Assembly: GCF_020283565.1 (NCBI RefSeq)
Contig: NC_060064.1
Span: 4,734,001 to 4,798,000 of the forward strand
Origin: Trifolium pratense
Lineage: Eukaryota; Streptophyta; Magnoliopsida; Fabales; Fabaceae
Direction: 5' to 3'
DNA length: 64,000 nt
In this document: piece after piece, positions 9,608-19,987 of the stretch
Numbering within the stretch: the stretch's first letter is position 1
Layout of the letters: each line of letters opens with the position of its first letter
Program-made: the position numbers and the translations under genes
Notes under the pieces: generated by a model
Database searches by the model: none
What the model saw: only the letters and a program-made list of their open reading frames with translations
What the model was told of the DNA's origin: nothing

Positions 9608-12600
9608 ATGCCGGAAGCACCGGTGATCATCATCGGAGCTGGAACTTCCGGCATAGCCACCGCAGCTTGTTTAACCAAAAAATCCATACCATACATAATT
9701 CTCGAAAGAGAAAACTGTTTTGCATCTCTATGGCAAAAATACACATACGATCGTGTTCATCTTCACCTAAGAAAACAACTTTGTGAATTACCACACTTTC
9801 CATTTCCACCTTCTTATCCTCACTATGTGCCCAAAAAACAGTTCATAGATTATTTAGACAATTATGTCAAAAACTTCAACATTAGTCCTTTGTATAACAG
9901 AGCTGTTGAGTTAGCAGAGTATCTTGATGATGATGATGATGATGAGAAATGGAAAGTTAAAGCTAAGAATAAAGATTCTGGTGAAGTTGAGGATTATTAT
10001 GGAAAGTTCTTGGTTGTTGCTAGTGGCGAAACCGCTGAACCTCGTGTACCCGAGGTTCAAGGGTTAGAAGGGTTTAAAGGGAGAGTGATTCATTCAACTG
10101 GTTATAAAAATGGGATAGATTTTAAAGATCAACATGTTCTTGTTGTTGGTTCTGGTAATTCTGGTATGGAAATTGCTTTAGATTTGGCTAATTTTGGTGC
10201 TAAACCTTCAATTATTGTCAGAAGTCCGGTATTAACAAAACCTTTTTTCTCATTCAGCCTTTGTCGTTTTGATTCGTTAAATAAATATACTCTCTAGTCC
10301 TTATTATAAGAAATTTACTTTTTAGATTCATAATATTTGATGTATCTAGTCTATAATACAGTATATATCAGATACATTTAATATTCTATGAATTTAATAA
10401 GTAAATTTTTTCTTATAATAAGGACAACATGGAGTACTAGTTTAGTTAATAATGATTAGTTGATTATTTATTGTTGTTATGGACATGTAGGTTCATTTTC
10501 TTTCTAAGGATATGATGTACTATGCTGGGGTTTTATTGAACTATCTGTCACTAAGTACAGTGGAGAAACTGGTGGTGATAGTTAGCAGGATTGTGTACGG
10601 GGATCTGAGCAAATATGGTATACCCTTTCCTAGTGAGGGACCTTTCACCATGAAGATGAAGTATGGAAAGTTTCCAGTAATTGATCTGGGAACTGTTAAG
10701 AAAATCAAATCTGGAGAGATACAGGTAAGTATGTATGTATCTAAGTATGCAATGCTTTTGTGATTTAGTGTGTTTGGATTGATTTATTTGAATTTATTTA
10801 CTGATATAAGTCTTGAGATTGTTCGTAAGAATTTATGAAAATAATAGATTACGTCAATTTTTACAAATTGGTTTAAGTTTACTTTCATAAGTTCTTCGAT
10901 ATCATTTTAGTCTGTGTGAAAGTATATCTTTCATTAATTGAGCCTGAGAGATACGTATAAGTGTTTGTTTAGATTGACTTATTTAAGTTCATTTGCCAAT
11001 ATAAATTTTGTGAGACAGTTTTATTGAATTTATGAAACAATTTACAACAATTTTCATAAATTTGTTTAAACTTATTTTTATAAGTTTTTTAATATAACTT
11101 ATATGAAAATAGCTAGTAGCATATAATCTTTCTTGATAGTATACTACTATTTGTTTCTTTCCTACCATGATTGCCTACAATTGTGTTATTTTGACGTATT
11201 CACATACAAAATTGAGATGACATGACACATTCGGTATTGAATTATAAATCTTGTGATCATAATCCAATGACCACGGTTGTTCTGAATTCGACCAAAAAAT
11301 AACTTTAGAGATTCCTATTTGGTTTCTTTTGAAGATCATATGAAAATAAACACAAAGAGATCAACTCAATCAATTGAATTCTTGAATTATTATAACTCAT
11401 ATTTGTTCGGGATATATCAAAATAGTCTCACATCGCTTGGTAATCGAGGCTTAGGATAGTTTATATACAATACCCACACCTTTCAAACCACTAAGACGCT
11501 TTTTCTAGAAAGGACAAAACCGTGACAGATTAACCCCAAAGCGGACAATGTCTCGAAGATGTGGACTTGAGGTCGGATCGGAACATTGGCGCCGTTTGTG
11601 GGAACGAAACCACCCATGCTCATGGGTCGACACCCTTTAGCCCCTTAGCCTCGACTGGGGGGCTACTGTTCCGAATACAACAAAATAGTCTCACATCGCT
11701 TGGTAATCGAGGCCAACGGTAGTTTATATACAACATCCACACCTTTCAAACCACTGAGGCTCCTTTTCTATAAAGGAATTATTTCTCAATCAATTGTTTA
11801 ACGACGGATTTGATATAACTTTCACAAATTGAGAAATGTTTTAACTATTTTGATAAATTCAAAGACGAAATTAATTGATGGATAAATCAAGAAACTAAAT
11901 TACTTATATACTCATTTTTATGTTATAAACTGTTAAGGAATCTTACATCAAATATTAGATGGTCTGAACATGAGTCTATAAAATAGAGATAACTCATCTT
12001 ACAAATCAGTTTTGTAAGATTGAGTTATGCTAATTAATTCTATGATATAAGAGTCTCTTCAAGATCCACTAAATCACCTAAGTTTGTTGAGAAATTTCAC
12101 ATCGAATGTGAGATGACCTGAACATCGAATGTGAGCAGGTTTTGTACAGTTGTTATGTGAGAGAGCCTAATACTTTAAATAAATGTGTGATATAACATGG
12201 AGTGACATAACATATGTGTTGTATATTTGTAGGTGTTGCCGGCTGAAATAGAGAGCATAAAAGGTAACCAAATGTTGTTCCGTGATGGAAAATCCTATCC
12301 ATTTGACTCCATTATTTTCTGCACAGGCTTCAAGAGATCAACTCAAAAATGGCTTAAGGTATCATATTTAGTATGTGTTTGGTTTTGCGGTGGACAGAAT
12401 TGATTTTGACAGAATTGAGTTTGACATAATTGATTTTAGCGTGTGTTTGGTTCTGCGGCGGAGAGAATTGATTTTGGCATAATTGATTCTGTAAAATTGA
12501 TTCTGGCCAAAATTGATTTTAAGCTGAAGTGGTTTATGTTTGGATATATTCATGAAAAAGTGAGTTGAACAAAAAATTTGAGTGTAAAAATCAATTCTAA

Positions 12601-13735
12601 AATCAGAAGCTACGATTTCTAGCTTCAAGTAGAATCAATTCTGGAGGCAGAATCAATTCTACTTTTAAGAAACCAAACAAGTCAGAATCAATTTTACACG
12701 TCCAGAATCAATTCTGGATGCTCCAGAATTGAAACCAAACATACACTTAATAGAATTGAGTTTGATAGAATTGATTTATGTTTGGATATATTCATACAAA
12801 AGTGAGTTGAACAAAGAATTTGAGTGTAAAAATCAATTCTAGAATGAGAAGCTACAATTTCTAGCTTCAAGTAGAATCCATTCTGGAGGCAGAATCAATT
12901 CTACTTTTGAGGAACCAAACAAGTCAGAATCCATTCTACATGTCCAGAATCAATTCTGGCTACTTCAGAATTGAAACCAAACATACACTTAATAGGTTAA
13001 ATTGGTCGCTTAATTTTTTACAAATTTGGTACATTGACTCTCTAACTTTCATAATAATATTTTAGCCCATTTTTTGCAAAAGGATAGTCTCTCGCTGATT
13101 TTGATCATGTCAACGCATATGTAGCAAGTGACTAACATGCGTCAACATGTCTTGTCACATGAACAATAACTACACGTCACGTCACCATGACTTGTTACAT
13201 ATGCTCACATGGAGTGAGTTATTGTCCATGTGACGAGACATGCTGACGTGACATGAGAGTCATTTACCACATGTGTGTGTTGACTTATCAGAGTGCAAAG
13301 TTTGTGAAATTTAGAAGGACAAAAATGTTGTAATGTGATTAACTCAATTGAATTAAACATATTTTTTAATGTGATTAACTCGTGCGGTCTAAAAAACAGG
13401 GGTGTACATATATCATACATTACTAATACAGAATTTTGATTAGTTATACTACTATTAGTCAGTTATAACAAATTATGCAAAACTATCTCATGTTGTGTCT
13501 AAATTAACCTTTGTTCCCATATCTAATCTAAATGAATCTAATAGTGAAATGAATTTGATTTGAGCAGGGAGGTGATGATCTTTTGAATGAGGATGGTTTT
13601 GCAAAGGGTGGTTTATGGAAGGGTAAGAATGGTTTGTACTGCGTTGGATTGTCAAGGAGGGGATTTTATGGAGCTAATCTCGAGGCTCAAAATGTAGCAA
13701 ATGATATTGCCTCCTTGGTTGGTTCCTCAACATGA
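9608..13735 (+). CDS. YUCCA10/11-like flavin monooxygenase, gene 1
   Basis: Four exons: 9608-10228, 10491-10724, 12233-12358 and 13568-13735, all with GT/AG introns in phase 0, giving 382 aa, the usual length for YUC10/YUC11. The product is a flavin-containing monooxygenase of the YUCCA family, which converts indole-3-pyruvate to the auxin indole-3-acetic acid using FAD and NADPH. Visible motifs are the FAD-binding GAGTSG (residues 10-15), the FMO signature FxGxxxHxxxY (156-166), the NADPH-binding GSGNSG (181-186) and the C-terminal FCTGFKRST. No signal peptide is seen, so it should be cytosolic. A GAT repeat in exon 1 encodes a run of Asp absent from gene 2. Introns 2 and 3 hold TRIM and MITE insertions. 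YUC10/11 assignment is by residue pattern from memory; a broader FMO is less likely. Confidence 0.93.
10288..10436. mobile_element. Stowaway-like MITE in intron 1 of gene 1
   Basis: A 149-bp foldback starts TACTC and ends GAGTA, with inverted copies of GTCCTTATTATAAGA and a TA at each edge. This is the layout of Stowaway (Tc1/mariner) MITEs. Related copies lie in introns of gene 2. Confidence 0.7.
11404..11778 (+). mobile_element. TRIM with truncated 3' LTR in intron 2 of gene 1
   Basis: A terminal-repeat retrotransposon in miniature. The first LTR is 11404-11585 (TGTTCGGG to GGAACA). A primer binding site TGGCGCCGTTTGTGGG starts at 11587, then about 60 bp including a G-rich polypurine tract (TGGGGGGCTAC), then a second LTR from 11667. 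The shared core TAGTCTCACATCGCTTGG is in both. The second LTR stops after about 110 bp, missing its last 70 bp. No coding capacity. Confidence 0.75.
11931..12175 (+). mobile_element. decayed TRIM in intron 2 of gene 1
   Basis: Two degenerate copies of the TRIM LTR seen intact at 30147-30488: TGTTAAGGAATCTTACATC at 11931 and TGTTGAGAAATTTCACATC at 12085. A worn primer site (ATGATATAAGAGTC) lies near 12042, in the place of the usual TGGTATCAGAGAC. The right end is unclear. Confidence 0.55.
12371..12988. mobile_element. Tourist-like MITE cluster in intron 3 of gene 1
   Basis: A full MITE spans 12441-12746, with terminal inverted repeats GTGTGTTTGGTT and AACCAAACATACAC. It is flanked by a partial left copy (12371-12440) and a partial right copy (12747-12988) that repeats the internal block with ATGTTTGGATATATTCAT. 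TTA lies at 12368-12370, 12747-12749 and 12989-12991, consistent with a PIF/Harbinger 3-bp target duplication. AATCAATTCT and its complement recur throughout. Confidence 0.7.
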
Positions 13736-14880
13736 ATTGTGACTGTCAAATGTGATGTGTTTAGATCGTAATTAGTTTGAAACAGTGAATGTGTGTGATT
13801 TAGGATGGACCATATATACATGTGAATGTGAGGGTTCAAGAACCATCTGACCAAAATTCATAATTTCTTTCCATATTATTATTATTATTATTTTTTATTT
13901 TTTTTACGAAATGATGATTACCACATAAACTCATACACAACTATATTTTAAACTCTAAATCGAGTGAAATTGTTTAACCTAACAATATGTGCATTTACCG
14001 GTTGAGCTAAACTCTTCTCTTTCCTCTCTCACATTCTCGATCATACCTTCATCGATTTAAGCCAAAATCATCCTTCATCTTTTTTCTTTTTAACATGCAT
14101 TCATCTTTCATCTCGAAACAAAATCCAGGTTGCAAAAAATGTGGGTGCTTGCAATTTACGGAACAAATCTAAGATGTTTTTTTTTTAAAATGTTTGATGG
14201 ATTACTTTTCAAATGAGGTACAATGTCTTTAAATACAATAATTAAGGCTAAAAAAGTAAAATGATATAAAATAAACTATTAAACTATACTACTTAACTCC
14301 TATAACAAGTGGCTAAGGATTTATGAGGAAGCAACTCAGACTCTCACTTCATTGATATTTACTTTGCAAGTGCTTTCAAAATCAAGTTTAAACAAAGAAA
14401 TACATTCGTCTCATTGCAATTTTTTGAGTCGATGTTCCCTATACAAATTCCGAATAAGGTGTCTAGCTTAACAACTTTGGTATTGTGAGTTGAACTATGA
14501 TAGATCTCCACTTTTTATAAAAAAATAAATAAAAAAATATGATAGATCTCTCAATTTCTATTAATACTTAATTTCTTAATTACTAGTTTTTGACAATATA
14601 AATGCATTGGTGTACTTACATTTTTTTTTTTATAAACATATGTTGGTACTTAATTTGTTAAGGGAGAAGGAAATGTTAATATTAGGAATTAAACCTTGAC
14701 TTCATGCATATATAAAATATTCAATATTCCAACCTAAATTGCTGAGCTACTCTATATACTTATACTACTTACATTACATGATCATATATAAAACTTTAGT
14801 CAAAGAATGTTTCTATGTCAAGCTTTTTTTAGTTTCCCATGATTTGTATTTATCAAAGGGAGACAACCTTTGTATAGACT
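13736..14880. other. 3' flank of gene 1, no gene seen
   Basis: AT-rich DNA including the likely 3' UTR of gene 1. Only short ORFs occur. I see no conserved feature. Confidence 0.5.
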
Positions 14881-15506
14881 CAGGGGCGATTATGCCGCCA
14901 GGCATGCCCAGCACGTGCCTGGGCTCCCAATTATATAATATTTTTTTTAGGGTTCTTACTTTAATCTGAAAATTCGAATGTTTGAGTAAGAATTAATAAA
15001 ATTTAAGTGCATATTCATAATCCTCATGAAATTCTGAGCAAAATGGTATATTTACTTGTCCAGTTTGGTGCAAGAATGAAAAATATCGTTTTTTTATTTT
15101 GGTCTAGAGGTTGAAGATGATGAACAGTAGTTTTTAAGGTTATTTTAATAAAAGCCTATATATTAAGGAAGCATGATTTTAGACAGAACGCGTAACCTGG
15201 CCCAGTGGCACTGTGATTTGTTTCTCACATGGGGGACTTGTGTTCAACTCCCACCTCACTCATTTATTTTCTTTCCTTTTTTGTTTTTATTTTCTTTATT
15301 TGTTTATGACTATCAAATATTTAGATTAATTCCTTAAAATTAATTATTTTTATTATAATTTCAGTATATAAATAATATATATTTTATTAGTTAGAAACGG
15401 TCCGATCCGGTTGAATTCCGATCGAAAAACTTTAAACCAATAAACATTCGTATATTTGTGATTAAAATTGTGCCCAGACTTAATATTATTCCTGGAGTCG
15501 CCACTG
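14881..15506. mobile_element. hAT-type nonautonomous element with 8-bp TSD
   Basis: A 626-bp element begins CAGGGGCGATTATGCC and ends GGAGTCGCCACTG, imperfect terminal inverted repeats of the hAT CAGNGGCG type. It is flanked by exact copies of TATAGACT at 14873-14880 and 15507-15514, the 8-bp target duplication expected for hAT. No transposase is encoded. Inside, 15198-15250 has a tRNA-promoter-like A box (TGGCCCAGTGG) and B box (GTGTTCAACTC), probably a SINE fragment. Confidence 0.85.
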
Positions 15507-15775
15507 TATAGACTCAATATATAACGATCCCTATATACATAGGTGGTTATAAGATTGGGGACTTCAAATTGAACTATTGTAGCATGCATCCGTACAGGCC
15601 AGTTTTCATGGGATGAGATGAATAATTAGCAGCAGGGATGGAAACCTTAACATGCAAGCAGCATTAATTATTTCACTTTTAAGCTTTCTGAGTTGCTTGC
15701 TTATAAAGAGGCTAGCAAAAAGGATATCTAGTTGCTTTAATTTGAATTAGCATGCTCTGTAGTAGGAGACTTGCT

Positions 15776-16810
15776 ATATAGTCGATGTGTCAATGTACCT
15801 TAATATTCTTTCTATATAGTCGATGTGAAATATCTAAATATTTCGGTTTGTCAATGTACCTTAACATTCTTTCTATATAGTCGATGTGAGATGTAACTAC
15901 TCATACTTGTAACCCAACAATCTCTCCCTAAGTTGAGCTCTTACTTCCCCATTAAGCTGAACCACAGCTCTGATCATGGACGAAACTCTTCAAGGCTAGG
16001 TGTGGCTATAGCCACAGCCCCACCCAAATTCTTTTTTAAAAAATAAATAAATATGAAAAACGACGTGGTCTTCTCTCAATCTTACTCTTAGTCTTCCCTC
16101 GTTTCTCCTCTCATGCACGATGGTGTCACACTTTCCAATTCTAGGTAGAAATTAGTAACTGCATCTTTGTTCGTCGTTCGCCATCGACGTCAAATATAAT
16201 TTCACTAGTTTACTCTGCAATTAATAATGATTCCTTTTAGAATTATGTGGTTTTTTATTTTGTAACATTGAAATATTTTTGGGAAGACTAATAATTGCAT
16301 TAGAATTCATTTTAGTAACTGCAATACTGGTAATTTGAAACATAGAATTTAGAAAGACTAGTAATAATTGCATTATACTAGTTGTTTAACAAGATGGGTG
16401 ATCGGTGGTTAAATGATCGTCTTGTAACTTTTATAGAAACAGATGTTCTTAGAACCATTATTAGCAATGTAATTTTAGCTTATTTTCATCAAATAAATGA
16501 TAGACCATTTTTCTGTAAATTTAGTTGCTACAACTATTTTTAGTATAACTTTTTAGTAAATTTAATATAATTTAGTTATTATTGGACCAAAAATGCTAGC
16601 CCTACTGATAATCTATGATTGGATTCGCCCCTGGCTGTGATACCACTTGTTGGGGAGTTCGGGAGCTCGAAAAAACATCAAGTCAAATGCTTCAGAACCA
16701 CAAGAGAGGAAGACACCACATCTCCATAAAAAACTCTGAGACATTATATTAATAAATCACATCTCTTATAAATTCAATATTCATTCCATTTATCATCAAT
16801 GGGAAACTTA
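15776..16810 (-). repeat. possible LTR-element or TRIM remnant
   Basis: On the - strand a primer-site-like TGGTATCACAGCCAGG (plus 16630-16645) and a polypurine-tract-like GGGAGAGAT followed by TGTTGGGTTACAAG (near 15935) have the order expected of an LTR element. The presumed LTRs do not resemble each other, so the call is weak. A tandem duplication of TCTTTCTATATAGTCGATGTG with its flank lies at 15770-15890. Confidence 0.35.
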
Positions 16811-17513
16811 ATCATACACTTAAAACCCAATGTACATAATCATTTGAAATTTGAGTACATTGTTGAATGTTAGTTCCAGTTTCCAATTATTTCTAACATT
16901 CAATTGGTTCTTAGCTCTGGTTGCTTGTTTCATCTTATTTGGAACTTGAGAAATCAGCGCAAAAAAGCACATTAGTACTCTTAAAGTTTTAAAAATCATA
17001 AGCATAAATGATAAATAAATAGTTAACAGTTTCCAAAAGCAAACATACACAGTACTATAATATATAATTTCTTCACTTTGAAGATAACTTAAGGATCAAT
17101 ATGCTCATTGTGTTGGACAGCTATTTTATTTAATAATTAATAATATATAGCTATTAGGTGTATGACATGCAAGATATTTTTTTATTGAATTACATTTTTT
17201 TAAAGTATTGAACGAGAAATTATGTTTCTAATTAGAGAATATTATTCTATTTTTTTCAATGAAAATGGGCAAGAGTCCAAAAAATTATCCAAAAATAACT
17301 TGAGAAATAGAAACTTCCAAAACATCAACTAAACACAAATGCTCAATTTCAACCAAAAGGTTCTCATATAATTAATCCCTGTTAGAACACATCACAATGA
17401 GCCATGGAGTCACTAAAAAAAATAAATTGATGTCATGAAATCATGCTAAACAAAAAAATAAAATAAATTGTTATCATGCTAAACAAAAAATAAATGCGTG
17501 TATATTATTATTA
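16811..17513. other. AT-rich intergenic DNA, nothing recognised
   Basis: Only short ORFs with no recognisable content. No repeat boundaries seen. Confidence 0.5.
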
Positions 17514-17552
17514 CTAGTATCTAGATCCGTGCCAAACACGGGTAAAAATGCG
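17514..17552 (-). mobile_element. Helitron-like 3' end
   Basis: On the - strand a hairpin CCCGTGTTTGGCACGG is followed 10 bp later by CTAG and then T, the pattern of a Helitron 3' terminus. The matching 5' TC end was not found; it may lie beyond Sirevirus B. Confidence 0.45.
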
Positions 17553-18061
17553 TTTGTAGATTCATTAACATATAAGTAATATATTTTAATATATTTTACT
17601 TTAAACTGAAAAATTAAAATTTTAATTGTTGATGAAAGATAATTAAAGACAACAAAATAAATATTTACAATATTATATAATTTAATAATTAAAATGAAAC
17701 TGATAAAAATTAACTGTAAAATTTAGTTAAATAAAATGTTAGCTTAAATAAAGTTTAAAGTCAATTGGTAAAAAATAAACGTCTCACAAGTTAGCATAAA
17801 TTAAATTTAAAAAACCATTTTACTTAAATTACTAATATTTGGGTTGGATTTCCATCGAGACCTCTTGCCGCTAATATCAAATCATCAAAGGATATTTAAA
17901 TATACTAAAGTTAATAAATATGTATCATAGTTGTTGTTTATATTATTCTCCACTAAAAGAAATATAAAGTTGATGGAAATTAATTTCTCTATGGGATATA
18001 TAAAAGATGTTTTGAGATTTCCCGTAGAAATTACAATAAAAAATAGTCTTCATATTGATGT

Positions 18062-19101
18062 TGAAATTCCTGGCACACAGTGGACAGGTGTTGCTCAAGA
18101 TGTAGCAACACTTGTCTGTTGTAGACAGATGTTGTCACAGGTGCGCCAACACTTGTCTATAAACAGAGTAAATAACATAAAACGATACAAACAGTAAAGT
18201 AAATAACACACGAGAGTTGTTAACCCAGTTCAGCCTAAAGCCTACTCTGGGGGATACCAATCCAGGAATGAAGTCCACTATCAGCAGTATTACTTCGAAG
18301 CTAAACTCACCCGTTTACAACTTCTCACTTAATCACTACCCAATGACCCTTCTACCTAGGAACTCCTAGATATGAGACCCCGTCCCAATTCCCACCTTAG
18401 CAACACAGACAGCGCTGCTATTCAACTCAGACGATTACAACGATTGGAGACACACTCCTAAAAACTAGGATTCACTCTTGCTTAAAAGCTTGCGAGTAAA
18501 CCACACAACACAATAGAACAATCTCCGTACTTCAAAGCTTAGGAGAAGTTCACACTTACAACTCAATAACACTCAGGTCCTAAGCTTGCATCAATGAGAC
18601 ACAAGAAAGGCTCACAATTAACACTCTAAAATCCCTAAGAACACACGCTTTGTAATACACGATTTTAGATGCTTGAAACCATATGCTTGCCTTCGTATTT
18701 ATAGTAGTAGAATGACTTGGGCTTCAAGACAAAATTAGGGCTTCTAGAATTGCGGCAGCAGTGATATATTTTTGAAAGCAATAGTTATATTTTTGAACCG
18801 CAAAAATATATTTTCCAAAAATATAATTCCTTTGGAAAATAAAACTAGGGTTTGGCTGCCTCATGAAACACATTAAACACGTGCGCCTTCCTCTGTAAGA
18901 AACCTTGAAATAATTCTTCAAACAGATCTTCAAAAGATTGAGTAGAAAATAATAACATCCAGCTGGCACGCGCAGAACAGAGTCAGGTGTTGTTCCAAAG
19001 TGTAACAACATTTGTCACAACACTTGGGGTCAGCACATTTGTCTCAACACTTGGTTAAAATATGTTTTTGCAAAATGTAGCCAATATACAAAAACCCAAC
19101 A
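18062..19101 (-). repeat. 3' LTR of Sirevirus B
   Basis: Read on the - strand it begins TGTTGGGTTTTTG at 19101, directly after the polypurine tract, and ends in CA at 18062. A TATA box (CTATAAATAC) is at about 18694-18705. Several copies of CAACACTTGTC-like sequence lie near both ends. Confidence 0.95.
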
Positions 19102-19545
19102 ATCTCCCCCTTTGGCAAATTTTGGCTAAAACAATATTAGACCAGTATATAGAGAGATACAGTATTACCTTTCCTTCGAGTCAACATGATCACACAACTA
19201 GGAAAGAAAGTAACACATAGTAAAACTACTTCCAAGATAGTCAAGTAGCATCAGAGGCAATGCAACAGCGGAATAAAACACAACTAGCCTCATGGAACAA
19301 CACAAGGGAGAAATAAACTCCCATAAACATCTGAGAAAAATAAATTCTCAGTCATAGTAGATAGTGGACTCAATAGTCAGGTGCCATAACACTTGGCACA
19401 ACATTTGTCATCAAACATATTCAGGCGATCAAGAGATAATATCACTCACACTCCCCCTGAATTCATGCATACACACACCAGATAGAGAAAGAATATTTAC
19501 TACTCCCCCTCAGTACATGCATATTGCTCACACTCCCCCTCAATA
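19102..19545 (-). repeat. polypurine tract array of Sirevirus B
   Basis: On the - strand AAAGGGGGAGAT abuts the LTR at about 19102-19114. Three further GGGGGAG tracts lie at about 19451-19458, 19503-19510 and 19533-19540. The latter three share GGGGGAG flanked by GTATGCAT or GTATG-type sequence. This is the same Sirevirus feature seen in element A. Confidence 0.78.
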
Positions 19546-19624
19546 CGAGCATACGAACACTAGCACAAAAAAAACAGTCACCAGATGTGAGAACATCTGT
19601 CCACACACTTGTCACACACACACA

Positions 19625-19780
19625 CTATCGAGATGATTTATCCTTCTTTGCAACAGATTTTCTCCTCATTGTTGGACTTGTGGAAGGTATGGTGGTTAGA
19701 GGAACAGCATCGATTACCACTTTTTGTAGTGATGGAGTAGCATCTGACTTTGTTGGTGAAGATTTGGCAGAGTTAGACAT
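19625..19780 (-). pseudogene. truncated ORF downstream of Sirevirus B pol, 51 aa
   Basis: A 51-codon ORF starts MSNSAKSSPTKSD at 19780 and ends at 19625. It is preceded by a CT- and CA-rich leader of about 190 bp that looks like a plant 5' UTR, in the same place as the leader of the env-like ORF in Sirevirus A. It is rich in Ser, Thr, Pro and Lys. I infer it is the stump of a separate downstream (env-like) gene that has been lost. The longer reading from 19975 uses upstream methionines in the leader. Confidence 0.45.
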
Positions 19781-19987
19781 GATTTGGATTTGAAGTTTTC
19801 TGAGAAGAGGAGAAGTCAGAGGGATGTTGATGAGGAAGATAGAGAGTTTTTGAGCGTGAGAGAGAGAATGGATGAAAAATAATGATTGTGGTTGATGGAG
19901 GTTGTGGGAAGTTGAATGAAAACTTCCTTGATTAGCGTGTAACTTTAAGTGAAGAGAGGTAGTTACACGCATCACATGCTGTAACTG

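Noticed and set aside
15776..16810. Complete LTR retrotransposon
   Set aside because: Primer-site and polypurine-like motifs are present but the presumed LTRs do not match, so only a weak remnant is called.
18724..19011. 95-aa ORF present twice (also 25664-25951)
   Set aside because: The two copies are identical only because they lie in the two LTRs of Sirevirus B.
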